Assembly: GCA_910589415.1 (NCBI GenBank)
Contig: OU342630.1
Location: 43,680,012-43,744,011, forward strand
Length of the DNA: 64,000 nucleotides
Direction: 5' to 3'
Source of the DNA: Malachius bipustulatus
Lineage: Eukaryota; Arthropoda; Insecta; Coleoptera; Melyridae
A program made the position numbers and the translations under genes. Below, piece by piece: positions 46,657 to 59,104 of this stretch (the stretch's first letter is position 1; every line of letters starts with the position of its first letter). Below the pieces are notes generated by a model that searched no databases, had not been told where the DNA came from, and was given only the letters and a program-made list of their open reading frames with translations.

Positions 46657-47747
46657 CAATTGAGGAGTTCGCGTGCAAAACCGGATATATCCACTTTTTA
46701 CCCAAAATCATGTTTCAGTGGTTTCTGGATGCACGTCGTGATATCTATAGGCCCATGTATCCGTTTGTAACCAAAACCGTATAAATCCCTTTAAAATCGT
46801 TAAGTAAAGTTCAACATTTGGTGCAAAACCGGTTATATCCAAATTTTGTGAACAAAAGCGGATATATCCAAATAAACAAGTCTGTGCGCAGCAAAACACT
46901 CGGTCCTGACTGGCAAATGTATGACGTTAAAGAACTGCACAAGGTGTATAAGAAAATTAAGAGAATTTCGGAATGCAAAAAAATTCACTTGAAAAAATTT
47001 CTGAATAAAAATAATAAAACTACTATTAAAGTAAAGACGTTTCAATTTTATCGCTTCGCCAGCATCTGACACAACTTGGGAGTCACTTCTCAAAAAAGGA
47101 AAATCTGAAGATAACTTACAGCTAAATAGATTACCATTAGGTAATTTTATACCAGAAAAAAAGAAAAAAAAAAAAAAGAAAAAAAGTTTGACTCATTTGA
47201 TGAAGGAGCATTTTGGGGAAGATTGGAGAACCAGGAAAGACCTTTTTTGGTATACAAACTTATTAGACGGTAGCGGAGGAGAAAATATAGATATTTTGGA
47301 AAATAAAGAAACACAAGAAGATGAAGACGAGCAATGCGATTGCCTTCACGAAGAGACTGCAATACATACATAATTTTTTTTGTTAATTTTTCAAAGACTG
47401 CTTGAGTTAAGTGTGTTTTTTAATAATAATTTTTTTGTTAATTGTTCAAAAACTGCTTAAATAAACTTATTTTGTTTTTTTTAAAGAAAAATAAATATTT
47501 TTTTCCTCAATGTATTTCATTTGTTTTCAAAACCGGATATATCCATATTTTTTTTGCTAATAACGCCAATGTGATTGCGATTTTTACAAAAAAAATTACG
47601 TCAACCAATTGGTTAGCCCATTATAATAAAACGTATCTTTTCAAAATAACAATATTTCTTTTAGTTAATATGTAGGGTGTTTTTTTCATCTCCTGAAAAA
47701 TTTCTAAAAGTGGATATATCCGGTTTTGCATGCGAACTCCTCAATTG
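46657..47747 (+). mobile_element. 1.1-kb TIR transposon with repeated GGATATATCC motif and relict ORF
   Basis: The ends CAATTGAGGAGTTCGCGTGC... and the inverse at 47703-47747 pair over about 45 bp with one mismatch. The motif AAAACCGGATATATCCA is in both TIRs and recurs close inside: 46823-46842, 46853-46872, 47528-47546 and a degenerate copy at 46772-46789. The interior on the plus strand encodes the C-terminal part of a protein in two frames. One part has DWQMYDVKELHKVYKKIK. A clean continuation after a frameshift reads TTWESLLKKGKSEDNLQLN. A third part holds HLMKEHFGEDWRTRKDLFWY. No catalytic triad remains, so this is an internally deleted copy of a transposon whose superfamily I cannot name. 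Confidence 0.78.
46875..47373 (+). pseudogene. Relict C-terminal ORF inside the 46.7 kb transposon
   Basis: Three reading segments follow in order with frame changes near 47060 and in the A-rich tract at 47158-47187 (encoding a lysine run). The last frame ends ETAIHT at a TAA (47373), followed by T-rich DNA. It is rich in Lys, Glu and Trp, with an acidic tail (EDEDEQCDCLHEE). No domain is recognised. The position within TIRs suggests the tail of a transposase or accessory protein; that is inference. Confidence 0.5.
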
Positions 47748-47759
47748 CTAACATTCATT

Positions 47760-49700
47760 GCGGAAGAGAAGGTCATTACGTTCACATACAATATTACCCC
47801 TTTGTATAAAAAGCTAGTGTGTGTGAAGGTAATGACTAATCTTCATTCCTCATGCCAGCGAGTAAAGACTGTAGGTATTCATTGTATTATTGACAATGTT
47901 GTTGTTTTATAACTAAAAGTGTACGCTTGATAATAAAAAACTTTATTAAAAACTCATCATGATTATTACGCATTACCAGTTCTCTGATGAGAGACATAAC
48001 TAATTAATCAAAATACCATTAATCAGCTCCTAATTTTAAATATAATTATTATTATTTGGTTGCAAGACTTCATACCTATGTAAAATTTATTTTGTATAGA
48101 CGAGTAATGAGGGAGCCTATACATATAGTTTTCTTAATGGGACCATGAAAATAGAGTCACGAACTCATGTTTATATCTAAGTAGTAGGTGCACAGCAGCA
48201 TTTAACAGAAATTACGTAGGCATTTGAATGGAAAACACGTAATGTTAGATAATAATAATTATTACATTGTTCTACTTTCATCTATTAATGATCATTTCGC
48301 TAATTCATTATGCTTATTGCCGTTATAGTTGTGAATTATTTTATTATTTTTAATTGCTTCAATTTGAACGATTGCTCATTTTACATAATTTGCATGCTTA
48401 ATTTTGGATTACGGAGTTATAGAGGATAAACTACAGGAAACAAAATCTCGATTGCAACGCTGTTGAGGATTTCTCATACGTTTTAGCAATTGTGTTTCCC
48501 TTACCAACATCCTTCTACTGAATGAAACTATACTGGCCCTGAAAACGCAAACAGCAGTAAGTGTAGGAATAATGTACCTTGGTAAAAAAGGGCCAATGTC
48601 CAAAAATGGCTTTGAAGTTATTGGAGCTTTAGTTTACTCTGTGTATATATTTTCTGTAAAAGAAAGACCAATGTTCAATTGTGTTAAACAATGGAATATT
48701 TTTAGCTTGTAGGTGGCTGGGGTCCATTTCAGTTAAATGGAAAAAAGACCAAAGTCCTGACTTTCAAGTAGATCTTTCGGGGAACAAAACAAAGTGAGGT
48801 CCCAGCTCAATTTCCCCACTCACGTTCCACCGATCCGAGAGGCGGGAGGGGAGCGAGGGGCCATTGTAAAGTACGGGATATCGGTTTTTCGTGGACTTGT
48901 TCGTCTGGAACACAGACAGTTTTGATCCCACGGAAAAAATTGTTCTTAACAAAAAGAAAGAGCTTGGCAGAACACGTATACTCGTTCCAGGAGGAAGTCA
49001 ATCGGGCAACTTGTTCGCGAAATAATAGCGAATTTTCGTTGCAAAAAAAATTCAAATGATTTTTTTTGGCCGGTAATGCATGTAGGGCGCTCAGCTAGTG
49101 TTTTTTAGAAGGGTATTTTGATGTTTTTAAGGGCTCTTAGGGAGGGGTGGTGGTAAAATTTGTAGGAAAGGGAGAGCGAAAATTAAAATTTCTTAAGACC
49201 AGATAACTCGACTCCGAAGAGTCGTAGCGCAAAAAATGAAAGGCGTTTTGTTCTTTTTTTTCCCGGAATACAACGAACCCTTTCCGAAGCAACGTTCGTT
49301 TTTCCGCCGCTTTTGACACTTTACTTATCCTTTTCAACTTTTTATTAAATCCCGTCTTGATTACGCTGGAATTATCTGGTATCCTGTCTGTAATGTTCAT
49401 CTTATTACAGTCCTTGAAAGAATTCAGAGAAAGTTTCCAAAATATTGTAGCTTACAGAGAGGATGGTTATTATCCTAATAGGAGTGCGCCTCAGTAACAC
49501 TTGCTTGCCCGGTTTTCTGTATCGTCAGTGTATGGTCGGGTAATCCGTTCTTTGTTACTGGTTCTATCTAGATTTTTGACCGAAACAACTGACTCCTTTG
49601 ACATTTTCGGCTACAAATCTCGACTGAATATTGCATAATTGTTTAAAATTTGTTAAATTGTGCTATTTAAAAATGTGTATCTGTATTGTGTCTATGTCTG
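47760..49700. other. Intergenic stretch, no supported gene
   Basis: Mostly AT-rich. A GC-richer patch at 48810-48870 (GAGAGGCGGGAGGGGAGCGA) belongs to no gene that I can identify. Confidence 0.35.
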
Positions 49701-49718
49701 TATTACTTTTAGAGTCCC

Positions 49719-49731
49719 ATTGTATACAAAT
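49719..49731. repeat. Target-site duplication, left copy
   Basis: ATTGTATACAAAT, identical to 51499-51511; it brackets the minus-strand LINE insertion. Confidence 0.85.
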
Positions 49732-51498
49732 TGTATTGTATTTGTATTTGTATCTTTGAGGGTGATCAAGTTACTGCGACCTAAAAGATCTATTGTATCT
49801 CTTCTACTGTGCTTCGCCTGGTGTGGAATCCCTTTAGTGAAGCACCCTCTCCAAGTCCGTTTCCTTGAGAAATTTCAGGATTTTGAGAGGTCGGGTAAGT
49901 TCCCTGCCTCTAGCTGGTGATGGCCCAGAACATTACTTCTTTTGAGTTCTATCGCCTCGCAGTTGAGCAGCAGGTGACGTGGTGTCTCGTCTCCTTTCCC
50001 GCAGAATCTACAGACGCCATTCTCTTCTATGCCTAACTTCCTCAGCCTCAGGTATTCCTTGAGCTTGCAATGTCCCGTTAGGAATCCCGTCAGTGTTCTG
50101 AGAAGTTCCTTGCTGAGGTTGAAGAGTATCTTTGACCTCTCTCGGTTGAAGTTCTCGAGAAGTTCTTTGGCTTGTGTCAACCCTGAGAGGTTCATCCAAT
50201 GGGTTTCTCTCAGTTTTCTTCTTCCTTTGGAGTTCTGCCTTGAAGAAAGTATATTCGAAGCCACAGAATGGTTCTGGTCCTATGAAGGGTGTCGATGCTC
50301 CTTTTCTTGCCAATGAGTGGGCACGTTCGTTTCCCTCGATTCCGGAATGGCCCGGTATCCACTTGAGGTGAATTTTATTTTTCTTGCCTAATTCGTTAAA
50401 TTTCCCTATCGTTATATAAATTTAACTATCCTTCAATATTTCTATTTCTTTGTTTTTGTAGTTTCTGTTGAGCGTTATTTGGGCACATACTTCTATTGCA
50501 TGTAATTCCGCTTGTAGTATGGTAGGGGATTTTCCTATTGGTTTGGAGTACATGGTGCGTGGCCCATAGATTCCTGCCCCGGTTCCCTCGACGGTTTTAG
50601 AGCCGTCTGTGTACCATTTGATCGTACCTTCTTTGAGAGTACAGTTGGAGGTGTTATTCCATTCATCTTTCGTATAGACAGCTTCGTGATGAAGTTCCTC
50701 TCGAAACTGAATCTTGTAATTGTATTGTCTTTTGACAGTGTCAGGAGCCCCTCACAGCCACCCAAGGGTCGATCCTCAGTGGATCGCCGTACACTCTTGA
50801 TTCCTACTCTTGACATCCTAAGTAGAGCTTCTCCAGCTCTTCTCTCTATCACCAGATGTAGTGGTGTCAGATTCAGGATTATTTCCAACGCAGCGGTTGG
50901 GCAGGTTCTTATTACTCCTGTGATGCAGAGTCACGCAAGTCTCTGGATCTTCTCAAGTTTTTTCCTTGCTGTTGCTAGCTTAGTTCTCTTGTACCAGGTA
51001 ACCGCTCCGTATGTGATGATAAGTCTCACTAGCATGGTGTACATACAGCGCAGAATGTGTGGGTTACAGCCCCATGTTCTGCTAGCCATTCTCCTGCACA
51101 CCATGAGTACGGTAGTGGCTTTACTTACTGTTTTGTCCAGGTGCTGGTTCCACAGTAGTTTTTGTCTAGCGTTACTCCTAGAAATTTAACTTCTTCCTTC
51201 CATTCTAAATCCACTTCGCTCAAGCATATGGCTTTGATTTTTGGAAACTTGAGTCTTGTTGTGAATGTTACAAGTGTTGTTTTTGTAGGGTTGATGTTTA
51301 ATCCTACTTCCTGAAACCATTTCATGGTTATATTTAACCCTCTCTGTATAATGTGGCAGAGAGTACCTTCAAATTTACCTCTGGTCATTATGACGATGTC
51401 ATCGGCATACCCAATGCAGGTAATGCCGTTCTCGGTTAGTAACCCGATGAGTTCGTCGACGACCAGACTCCACAGAGGGGGGGATACATACATTGGGG
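49732..51498 (-). pseudogene. 5'-truncated LINE with RT, RNase H and C-terminal zinc knuckle
   Basis: On the minus strand: RT palm with GITCIGYADDIVIM (about 51410), NPTKTTLVTF and VKFLGVTLD. A one-base loss in an A-run near 51150 shifts the frame. The thumb region follows (LTPLHLVIERRAGEALLRMS near 50850). RNase H then shows KWYTDGSKTVEGTGAG (about 50600), ILQAELHAIEVCAQ (about 50510) and WIPGHSGIEGNERAHSLARK (about 50330). The end carries GHCKLKEYL and CRFCGKGDETPRHLLLNC (about 49990-50080). The 3' tail is built of ATACAA-like units. A perfect 13-bp duplication flanks it, so this is one truncated target-primed insertion. The domain set fits the I/R1/LOA group. Frameshifts make it non-functional. 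Confidence 0.9.
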
Positions 51499-51511
51499 AT
51501 TGTATACAAAT
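51499..51511. repeat. Target-site duplication, right copy
   Basis: ATTGTATACAAAT, matching 49719-49731 exactly; it marks the 5' truncation point of the LINE. Confidence 0.85.
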
Positions 51512-52404
51512 ATATTATTATTATTTTTATTAATATTAATGATCCGTCCGAAAATAATAATTATTATTGTAAATGACATTGCGATGGAATGCTGTTTCTA
51601 CCGTATTTGCTCATGATAAAAAAATTTAAAATCTATGAAAGTCACCAAAGGGGACAGTATCGCGGAAGACGAATGTATATTTATTTTATTTCTGGCTTAG
51701 AGCTTCAAACAATGTAATATGCAATACTTACTGCATTTACATAGCACAACACACAACTAGCATAATCATAATCTATCAGCTGGTATGCAGGTAGACATAA
51801 ATTTCTAATAAGATGCATCATCCGACATTATTGTCATACAAAATTGAATCTTATCTGAAGTTCAATCGTTTGAAACTAATGTGCAATTAAATTACTATTT
51901 TGCAGAAGACTCGGTTGTATTGCCTGCCTATATAGATTTATTTACTATTAAAATTTTCAAAAAAGTATAAAAGGTGGCAAAATTGTCGACCAGAAAAAAA
52001 ACTTCTGAAAACATAGTCGTTATTAGTTTTTATAAATCGTAAACAGTTTTTATCAAATTGATTTTTTTAAATGGGGTTCAAGAAAGACATTCAAACAAGT
52101 TTGGAGATGATAAGGAAAACTTGAAAAATTTAGATAACTGGTTACATATTATACCTTGTTGGCTGCATTATATTGCGCATGTATATAAATACACGGAGAA
52201 GAGCTATACCTATCGGGGTAATGCGTCTTAAGAGAAAATGGAGAATTTGCAACAATTTTGAACTTGTGTTACGACAAATTAGTTAAAAATTGAGAAGTTA
52301 GACAACATCGCTGACAAGTAGTTCGTATGGGATATCTTTCGCCTTCTCTTTTGCGTTTACATATGTTATAATTTTTTTATCCCTCTCCACTCAATTAATT
52401 CTAT

Positions 52405-52828
52405 ACAAAGTGATCTAGCAGCTCACCATCAAATTGTGACAAATAAAATGTGACGTGATTTAAAAAAGGAAGCTTCATAGAATCATACGTCCGATTTCAA
52501 TTATTATTTACGGAGCTACAGGACATCAAAGTTTCCTGCATTTGGAGTGAGTTTAAGAATATTTATTTAACTTTACCTTGGTTTTAACTGTTTGTATATA
52601 AAAAAAAGTCGACGGTAGAGGGCGCAATTTTATTTTTATTTTTTTTTTATATAAACCAAGGGTAAAACCAAGGTAAAGTTGAAACATTTTTCTTAGATTG
52701 GCTCCTTATTCAGGAAAATTTGAGGTCCTGTAACTCCGTAAATAATTGAAATCGGACTTAAAGCATGCTTTTTTAAATCACCTCACCTTTCACTGGTCTC
52801 AATTTGATGGTGAATAGATCATCCTGTA
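52405..52828. mobile_element. Diverged foldback element, ~420 bp
   Basis: The left blocks CTCACCATCAAATTGTGAC, TCCGATTTCAATTATT-ATTTACGGAG and ACTTTACCTTGGTTTTA each have an inverted counterpart to the right (52660-52680, 52725-52757 and 52795-52815). The right end is CATCCTGTAT; the left end is decayed. The loop near 52600-52650 includes GTCGACGGTAGAGGGCGC. Non-coding. Confidence 0.65.
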
Positions 52829-52829
52829 T

Positions 52830-54820
52830 GTAGTATAAGTCAGACAGGGTATTATAGGTTTAGGGTTCAAGATTTTGAATAAAGAAAAAGACAGTTCAAG
52901 ATATTAAAGAATATGCGCTCTGGACAGTTAACTGATCAAACCTAACGCAATCATTAGTTAAGAAAATAATCCAAGTAAATTGTTAAAAACAAATTTTTGT
53001 TAACACCCTATATAGTCATCCACTTTCAATGTGGAAGATTTTATCTTATAAGACTTTCAAAAGGTCAGGATTAAGTTTACGTTATAAATCATTACCTGTA
53101 AATTGATGCAAATGTCAGGAAGTAAAATGTTGATTTCATAACGTGATCACAATTCACTCACACGGATGAGCGTACCCAGCTACCACAGGTTTCTGCTTTG
53201 AACCGTGAATCTCAAATATAGGAGATATAGAAAAGGACTCATGCCAGGACTCATAGATTGTGTCGTGTCAAATGAAATTTTACGGCTATATGTTTTCATT
53301 TTATATGTACATAGTATCAAAACATTATAGTTATTCTTAGTTTTTCCACTGGACGGAAATAGAAAGAACCTATAAATATTATAGGAAAGATTGTTAGCTT
53401 TATAACTGTAGATATGTATCAAATATTATATATTATGTGAACATATAATACCTACGTAATATGCTTGGCGATCAGAGGAATGTTATGATGTAGGTATTAA
53501 TTGCTTATTTCAGCAAAAGTTTATTTCAGAAATATAGTAAAGTATCCTGGAATTTCTTCTCGTAAAATTTTATTCAAGTGACACATTTTACTAAAACAAA
53601 AATTTGTATGCAAACGCTTGTTGAATTCTGGAAGTTTGCGTAGGTAGGTGAAAAGATAAAACTTCTTTCCGAATGCAATTGTTTAATATTGCATTAGGCA
53701 CCTATAATATATTTAAACCTACTAACGACTTGTCTACTTTATACCCGAGTACCTATGTCCAATATTATCGTATTCCAAACGCATGAAAATTTATGTTAAG
53801 CTCGAGGTTTACTTATGGCAAAACTTTTATTTAATAAATAATGTATAAAATAAACTGACAGCACTTCTTTCTGTTAAGATTTCGATTCAATTAGTCGCTT
53901 GCCTTACTTGCCTCGTTTGTAGAAAGCGACCAGGGCCAAATCCATTTGCTACACATTGTAGACAGATTAAATTGGATTAGATTGTATTATCATATTGTTA
54001 CCTATGTCATAGTTAAATGCTGTGGCGTCGCCAAGACAATACTTTCATATACTTACCACATGTATACAACTCCAAAATAAAAAAGCAGAATTCACAAAGG
54101 CAACTTTTTGGTCAGTTTATCAACCAAAAGTCAGGTCAATTTTCTCAATGAAGAGAAAGTCTCAAGTAAAAATTCAATATGAAAATAATAGCTCTATCAC
54201 AGTTTTATGTAATTTATCACAAAAATCGTACTTATCAACTGAAACATCTTTCTCAATCTTAGAGCTTTTCAAAACCCGACAACATTCTTTTAATGCAACT
54301 CTGCAGATAAAATGAATATGTATAATGAAAAAGAGAAAAATTCGTAAATGATATAAACTAAAAAAGACAATTCGTAAATGATATACATTTACTATCATGA
54401 CGGGTAAACTATCATTAATCATCCAGTTTTCAATTTTCATTAATTTCCCAAATCATCCCTTTTTCCAAATCATCAAAACTTTCATATACCGAGCGGAGAT
54501 TGTCGACTTATTTTCTACAAAAAAGGTACTTTTTAGAAAAAATTCATGCAAAGAAAATTATTGCAAAAAAAATTACGGTAAAAAATTGTTTTATCAAGAA
54601 ATTGCCAAGATGTTCAAGGCGATCATTTTGAACATCTCCTACACTAGATTTATGATTTTTTTGTTCTTCACAACATCAAAAATCAAACGATATTACTCAT
54701 TACGTTTGTAGTGTACTGCAGCGAATTTCCCAATCGGGTGATTTTAATTTATTTTTAATGTTAATTTTTGCAATAATTTTTTTAATAGTTATTTTTTATT
54801 ATACAAGAGAAAAAAGCGAT
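52830..54820. other. AT-rich stretch, nothing recognised
   Basis: Only short frames made of Lys/Phe/Ile codons, as expected from composition. A phrase ATTCGTAAATGATATA is repeated at about 54339 and 54369. Confidence 0.35.
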
Positions 54821-54830
54821 CAATTTTAGC

Positions 54831-54885
54831 TCGAGATGTGATTTCGTCCCCGACGCGTTAGCGGTGGGGACAAACACATCGAGAT
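54831..54885. repeat. GC-rich imperfect hairpin
   Basis: TCGAGATGTGATTTCGTCCCC pairs imperfectly with GGGGACAAACACATCGAGA around a loop GACGCGTTAGCGGT. It is isolated in AT-rich DNA. It may be an end of a small element; no partner was found. Confidence 0.55.
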
Positions 54886-55166
54886 ATGTTTTTTTCTGTA
54901 TAGAGAATAAATAAATCTTTCAAATGATGTATCACATGACATATTATCTACCCATTTAAACAAAAACAAGATTGAGGGCGTATGTAAAATTATTCGGCGA
55001 AAAAATTATTTGTCGTCAAAAGATGGACAATATTGTCAGATTTGACTCCTGAAACTGAAATTTTCAGAGCGATATGTTAAACCATTCTGACAACGTTTTT
55101 TCGTATTTCACAGCTACTCTGTATATTTTGTGATTTCGGATGTATGTATAAGCACCTAATAATATA

Positions 55167-56045
55167 CAGGGTGGGCCACGGTATACGAAACGGAAGATTA
55201 TGGCGGTGTCTCTGGATTTTAGGATCTTTTTATTTTTGGAGTGGATAGAGACCCGGCAGAGGTACGTTTTAAAATTATATTCATAATGTACAGGGTGTCC
55301 CAAAAGCACAAAACATATCAAAGTTATGTTTTTTTAAATAGAATGCTCCTATGTTATTGCATTTTTAGATTGCCTGAAAAAAGAAAATAAGATTGGCTTT
55401 TACAGTTGGTGTTTAAATTCAGAAGTTTTTGAGTTATAAACAAGTGAAAATCGTCATTTTTCAAGTTCAAGGCCCTGTACAACGAAAACGGCTGAAGATA
55501 GAGAAAAACGGTTTACATGTCCCTATTTTAACTTTTTATGTACTATCCTATGGTATAGAAACATTTGTGCTTTCTTTGATTTTTTTATTTGGCGACGCGT
55601 GGAGAAATCTCAGAATTTTTGAAATTTTTTATCACCCTGTATAAACATTTCATCTACATCGTAGGATAGTACATGAAAAGTTAAAATAGGGACATGTAAG
55701 CCGTTTTTCTCTATCTTCAGCCGTTTTCGTTGTACAGGGCCATGAACTTGAAAAATCACGATTTTCACTTGTTTATAACTCAAAAACTTCTGAATTTAAG
55801 CACCAACTGTAAAAGCCAATCTTATTTTCTCTTTTCAGACAATCTAAAAATGCAATAACATAGGAGCATTCCATTTAAAAAAACATCGCTTTGATATGTT
55901 TTATGCTTTTGGGACACCCTGTACATTATGAATATAATTTTAAAACGTACCTCTGCCGGGTCTCTATCCACTCCAAAAATAAAAAGATCCTAAAATCCAG
56001 AGACACGGCCATAATCTTCCGTTTCGTATACCGTGGCCCACCCTG
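55167..56045. mobile_element. 879-bp foldback element, nested palindromes, TA flanks
   Basis: The outer ends CAGGGTGGGCCACGGTATAC and its near inverse are flanked by TA (55165-55166 and 56046-56047). Inside, at 55291 and 55921, a second pair of ends (CAGGGTGTCCCAAAAGC and inverse) is itself flanked by TA, as if one element had inserted into the loop of another. The core matches 20385-21005 closely. Its 80-bp loop, with TTTATTTGGCGACGCGTGGAG, lies in the opposite orientation to the 20.2 kb copy. Non-coding. Confidence 0.85.
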
Positions 56046-56529
56046 TATATTCTTGGCTTTTATAATAATAATTATTGATTTTGCACAACAGTGCATATAA
56101 AACAGTTGCGATTTCAGTATCTTGCATGCCTTTCACTTTTCATTTCAATGACAATCAAGAATCTTGTTATAGTTTTTTTTTCAAGTTGCCATATGATTTT
56201 TTCAAAAATATTTACCTGCCCACTGTAATTGCAACAGGTGTATCCTGAATAAAACTAATCGACATGTTCCCAGTGCCCTAAATTCACATGCTCCCATATC
56301 TTCACCACCGAAATAATAGATGGTGACTAATAGGCGAATAATAGGCGTGAATCATCTATTTATGAATCATCACCTTTATGAACATTAAAATTGAACAGAT
56401 ATATGAGACTATTACATGAGAAAAATAATTACAAAGATGGCAATTTTTATTATTCCCGAAAGTTTTCAAGAAGAATCCCCAAGCCACGACCAAAAGCTAC
56501 CATAGCCACTGATCTGAAGAAATCCACCC

Positions 56530-57960
56530 TTTTAAGTTTTTTGATATTGTTCTAATATTTCTCTAGCAGTCTTAGATGAAGCGTAATTGTATTGTTTTGT
56601 GTAGGGATGCACCTGTGATAATTCGATTATAGCACCCCACCCAATTCTAGTTCTCGGAAGGGATTTAGAATTTTCAATTGTTCTGAAGATCATAAGCGTT
56701 TTTCCGCTGCTAGGTAAAGACCTAGACAGCGAAATCTTCCTCGTTTTACTGCACGGCAACCGACCAGTAGAAGTATTGGGGTTTCTCTCCTTATATGCAG
56801 AATTTATAGGTTCTTTTGTATTGTAGACCAATCTTGCTAAGGTGTCCTCCGAGTTTACAATGCCTCGTGAGAAAACCTGTTAACATAATATCAAACCGTT
56901 TTTGTTGAGTTTGATGCAGGCTGCAAATCTTTTTGGTTATATTTTCCAAGTACTAAGTTAACTTGTCTTAATCCATGGGAGGACTTTGCAGAGATTATTT
57001 GTTCGGGTTTTCTGTTCTTCTTTATTTTGTCTTTGGAAACATTTTCACCTAGGTCGCAAAAAGATACTGGCCCTATGAGCGCCATTGTTGCTGATTGCTT
57101 TGCTAGACTAGACTATATCGGCTTCTTCGTAGTCTTTTACACCTGTGTGTCCTGGCACCTGAAGAAAAGCTAAAACATAGTTCATTTGTCTAGTTAATTT
57201 ACCTTAATTAAGGATTCCCGCGCCATTTTTGATGACGAATGAGCTCAGCTTAGCTGTCATAGCGATATATTGCTTTTTATAATTCCTTTATAAAACTAGT
57301 AGCATCTTTCGATAGTGGATTTCCACCTGATAGATGCTGCTATGCTATTGGCTCAAAATATTTCGTGCCAGGTCCAAAGACTCATGCTGCACCTGTTGCT
57401 TCGATAGTTTTCGATCTGCCTTTGTACCATTTTTTGGAATGCTGTTTGAAATTGCACTTGTTGGACTTATTTGTCTATTATTTTTTGCTACTAAACTTTA
57501 TTACTTTAAAGAAATATATTATGTTCTCTTCAACCTGTATTTCGTAATAATTGAGTCTCCAGGGGTGCTAGTGATATGTTTCCCATTAGGTAGATAGTGT
57601 TGTTCCCTTCTACCATGAATATTCTTTTCCTGGTCATTTTTGATAAGCCATTTTTGCTACAATTTGCATCACTATATGGATGCAGTGGTGTGACGTTTCA
57701 TACTACCTCCATTGCTGCTGGGGGGAGGCTATCGTGGCTCCTGTCAGTATACGAACGCAGGTCTTTGTATTTTTGCAATGATATTTCTCGCCGTCTTCTT
57801 CATTGTTCTGTCTCTCTAGACCACAACTCCGTAATTGATTATAGATCTCACTAAGATAGTGTATACATCTACTGCAGAGTTCTCGGGTTACAACGCACAG
57901 GTCTTTCCCGCTATGTATGTGATTATCATGAGGGCGTCCACAGGAGGAACGTAATGAACT
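56530..57960 (-). pseudogene. Heavily decayed LINE (RT thumb, RNase H, zinc knuckle)
   Basis: On the minus strand the order parallels the 49.7 kb LINE: YTILVRSIINYGVVV (about 57840, RT end), a KWY-like and SKTIEATGAA stretch (about 57390, RNase H start), VPGHTGVKDYEEAD (about 57130, RNase H end), then LTRHCKLGGHLSKIGLQ (about 56860) and a worn cysteine region. Stops and frame changes are frequent. It is related to, but clearly diverged from, the 49.7 kb copy, and older. The outer limits are approximate. Confidence 0.75.
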
Positions 57961-57964
57961 GAGT

Positions 57965-59100
57965 CTTGGATACCAGATTTAATTTTCTTGGAAACTAATC
58001 TTTATAGCATTTCCTTGCTGCAGATCTAGATATTAAACACTCTTCACACTTTCAGTACCAACCTATATTGACACCTCCTAACGTCAAGAAATAATATGGA
58101 GGCGCTTAGTATTGCAATCAAAGTGATTATAACATAAACCGTTAACAAATACTGGAAAGTCAATATTTCCTTTTTCCATGCAATAGTTGAGCGTCGAGTA
58201 TACACGTCGAAACTACGCACGCCGCTGTGCCTTCTCCTCGTTTTTCAATCAACACAGTTTTGTAAATGAGACATTAGACATCATACTTCCAAGACTATGG
58301 AATATAGACAGGAGCATTTATTTCTTCTTTTTCTAAACGTAAAGCTGATTCGTAAACTATAGATAATCGCACTCATTTAAGTCAAGTAAGTAATAATAAC
58401 ATTCATTAATTATTATTATTATTAGTTATAATATTGTAACTTTACTTTCTTGGTCAAACAACAACTTCTAATGCAGACTTGAAGGTGTATTGTGATAATT
58501 CTGAAATCAATGTTAATTTTAACCTGAAAAATAACAAGCCATAACGGTGGCAATTTTAATGTTCAAGATAATGAATAATGTATTTGTGAATAGGTTTTAA
58601 TTACTATCTATTCAGATCAACTAACTTGGTATCATGTATGCTCTTTAAGATACCCCACTTTAATCACGGGAAGTGAATGAATACCCAGAAATGCCTATTA
58701 TACTTAATTTACGTTATGTTTTTACAATGGAGGATTGCTCCAAGTAACATTTCAAGAATGGCAAATGTAGGCGGCTTAGCATTTTCTCTCTTCTGTGAAA
58801 AGTTTATGAATGACCTATTGAATTTTTACACACGGAAATGAAACACGAGTTATTATGAAATAGTCACTCAACCTTAACAGCTCATTATATACGTTTATAT
58901 ATAAAATTAATAGTGGCTCTACAGGTGATCCTGCATTGGTGGACACGGTAACACACAGTGTTGTAGAGTAATTTTCCTCTACAACAAGTATCTTCAAGTA
59001 TATCCTATTTCTCCAAGTTTCCTAAAACAAGTGCTTCAACATAACTATTATGATATTGTTAAAATTTATGTTTTCAACCCTTACTTCGTAGAATCTCTGC
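57965..59100. other. Intergenic AT-rich stretch, nothing recognised
   Basis: No coding signal, no inverted pair and no match to other repeats in the window. Confidence 0.35.
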
Positions 59101-59104
59101 ATAC

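Noticed and set aside
50686..51189. 167-codon plus-strand ORF over the 49.7 kb LINE
   Set aside because: It is antisense to the RT thumb and RNase H region and results from the coding bias of the opposite strand.
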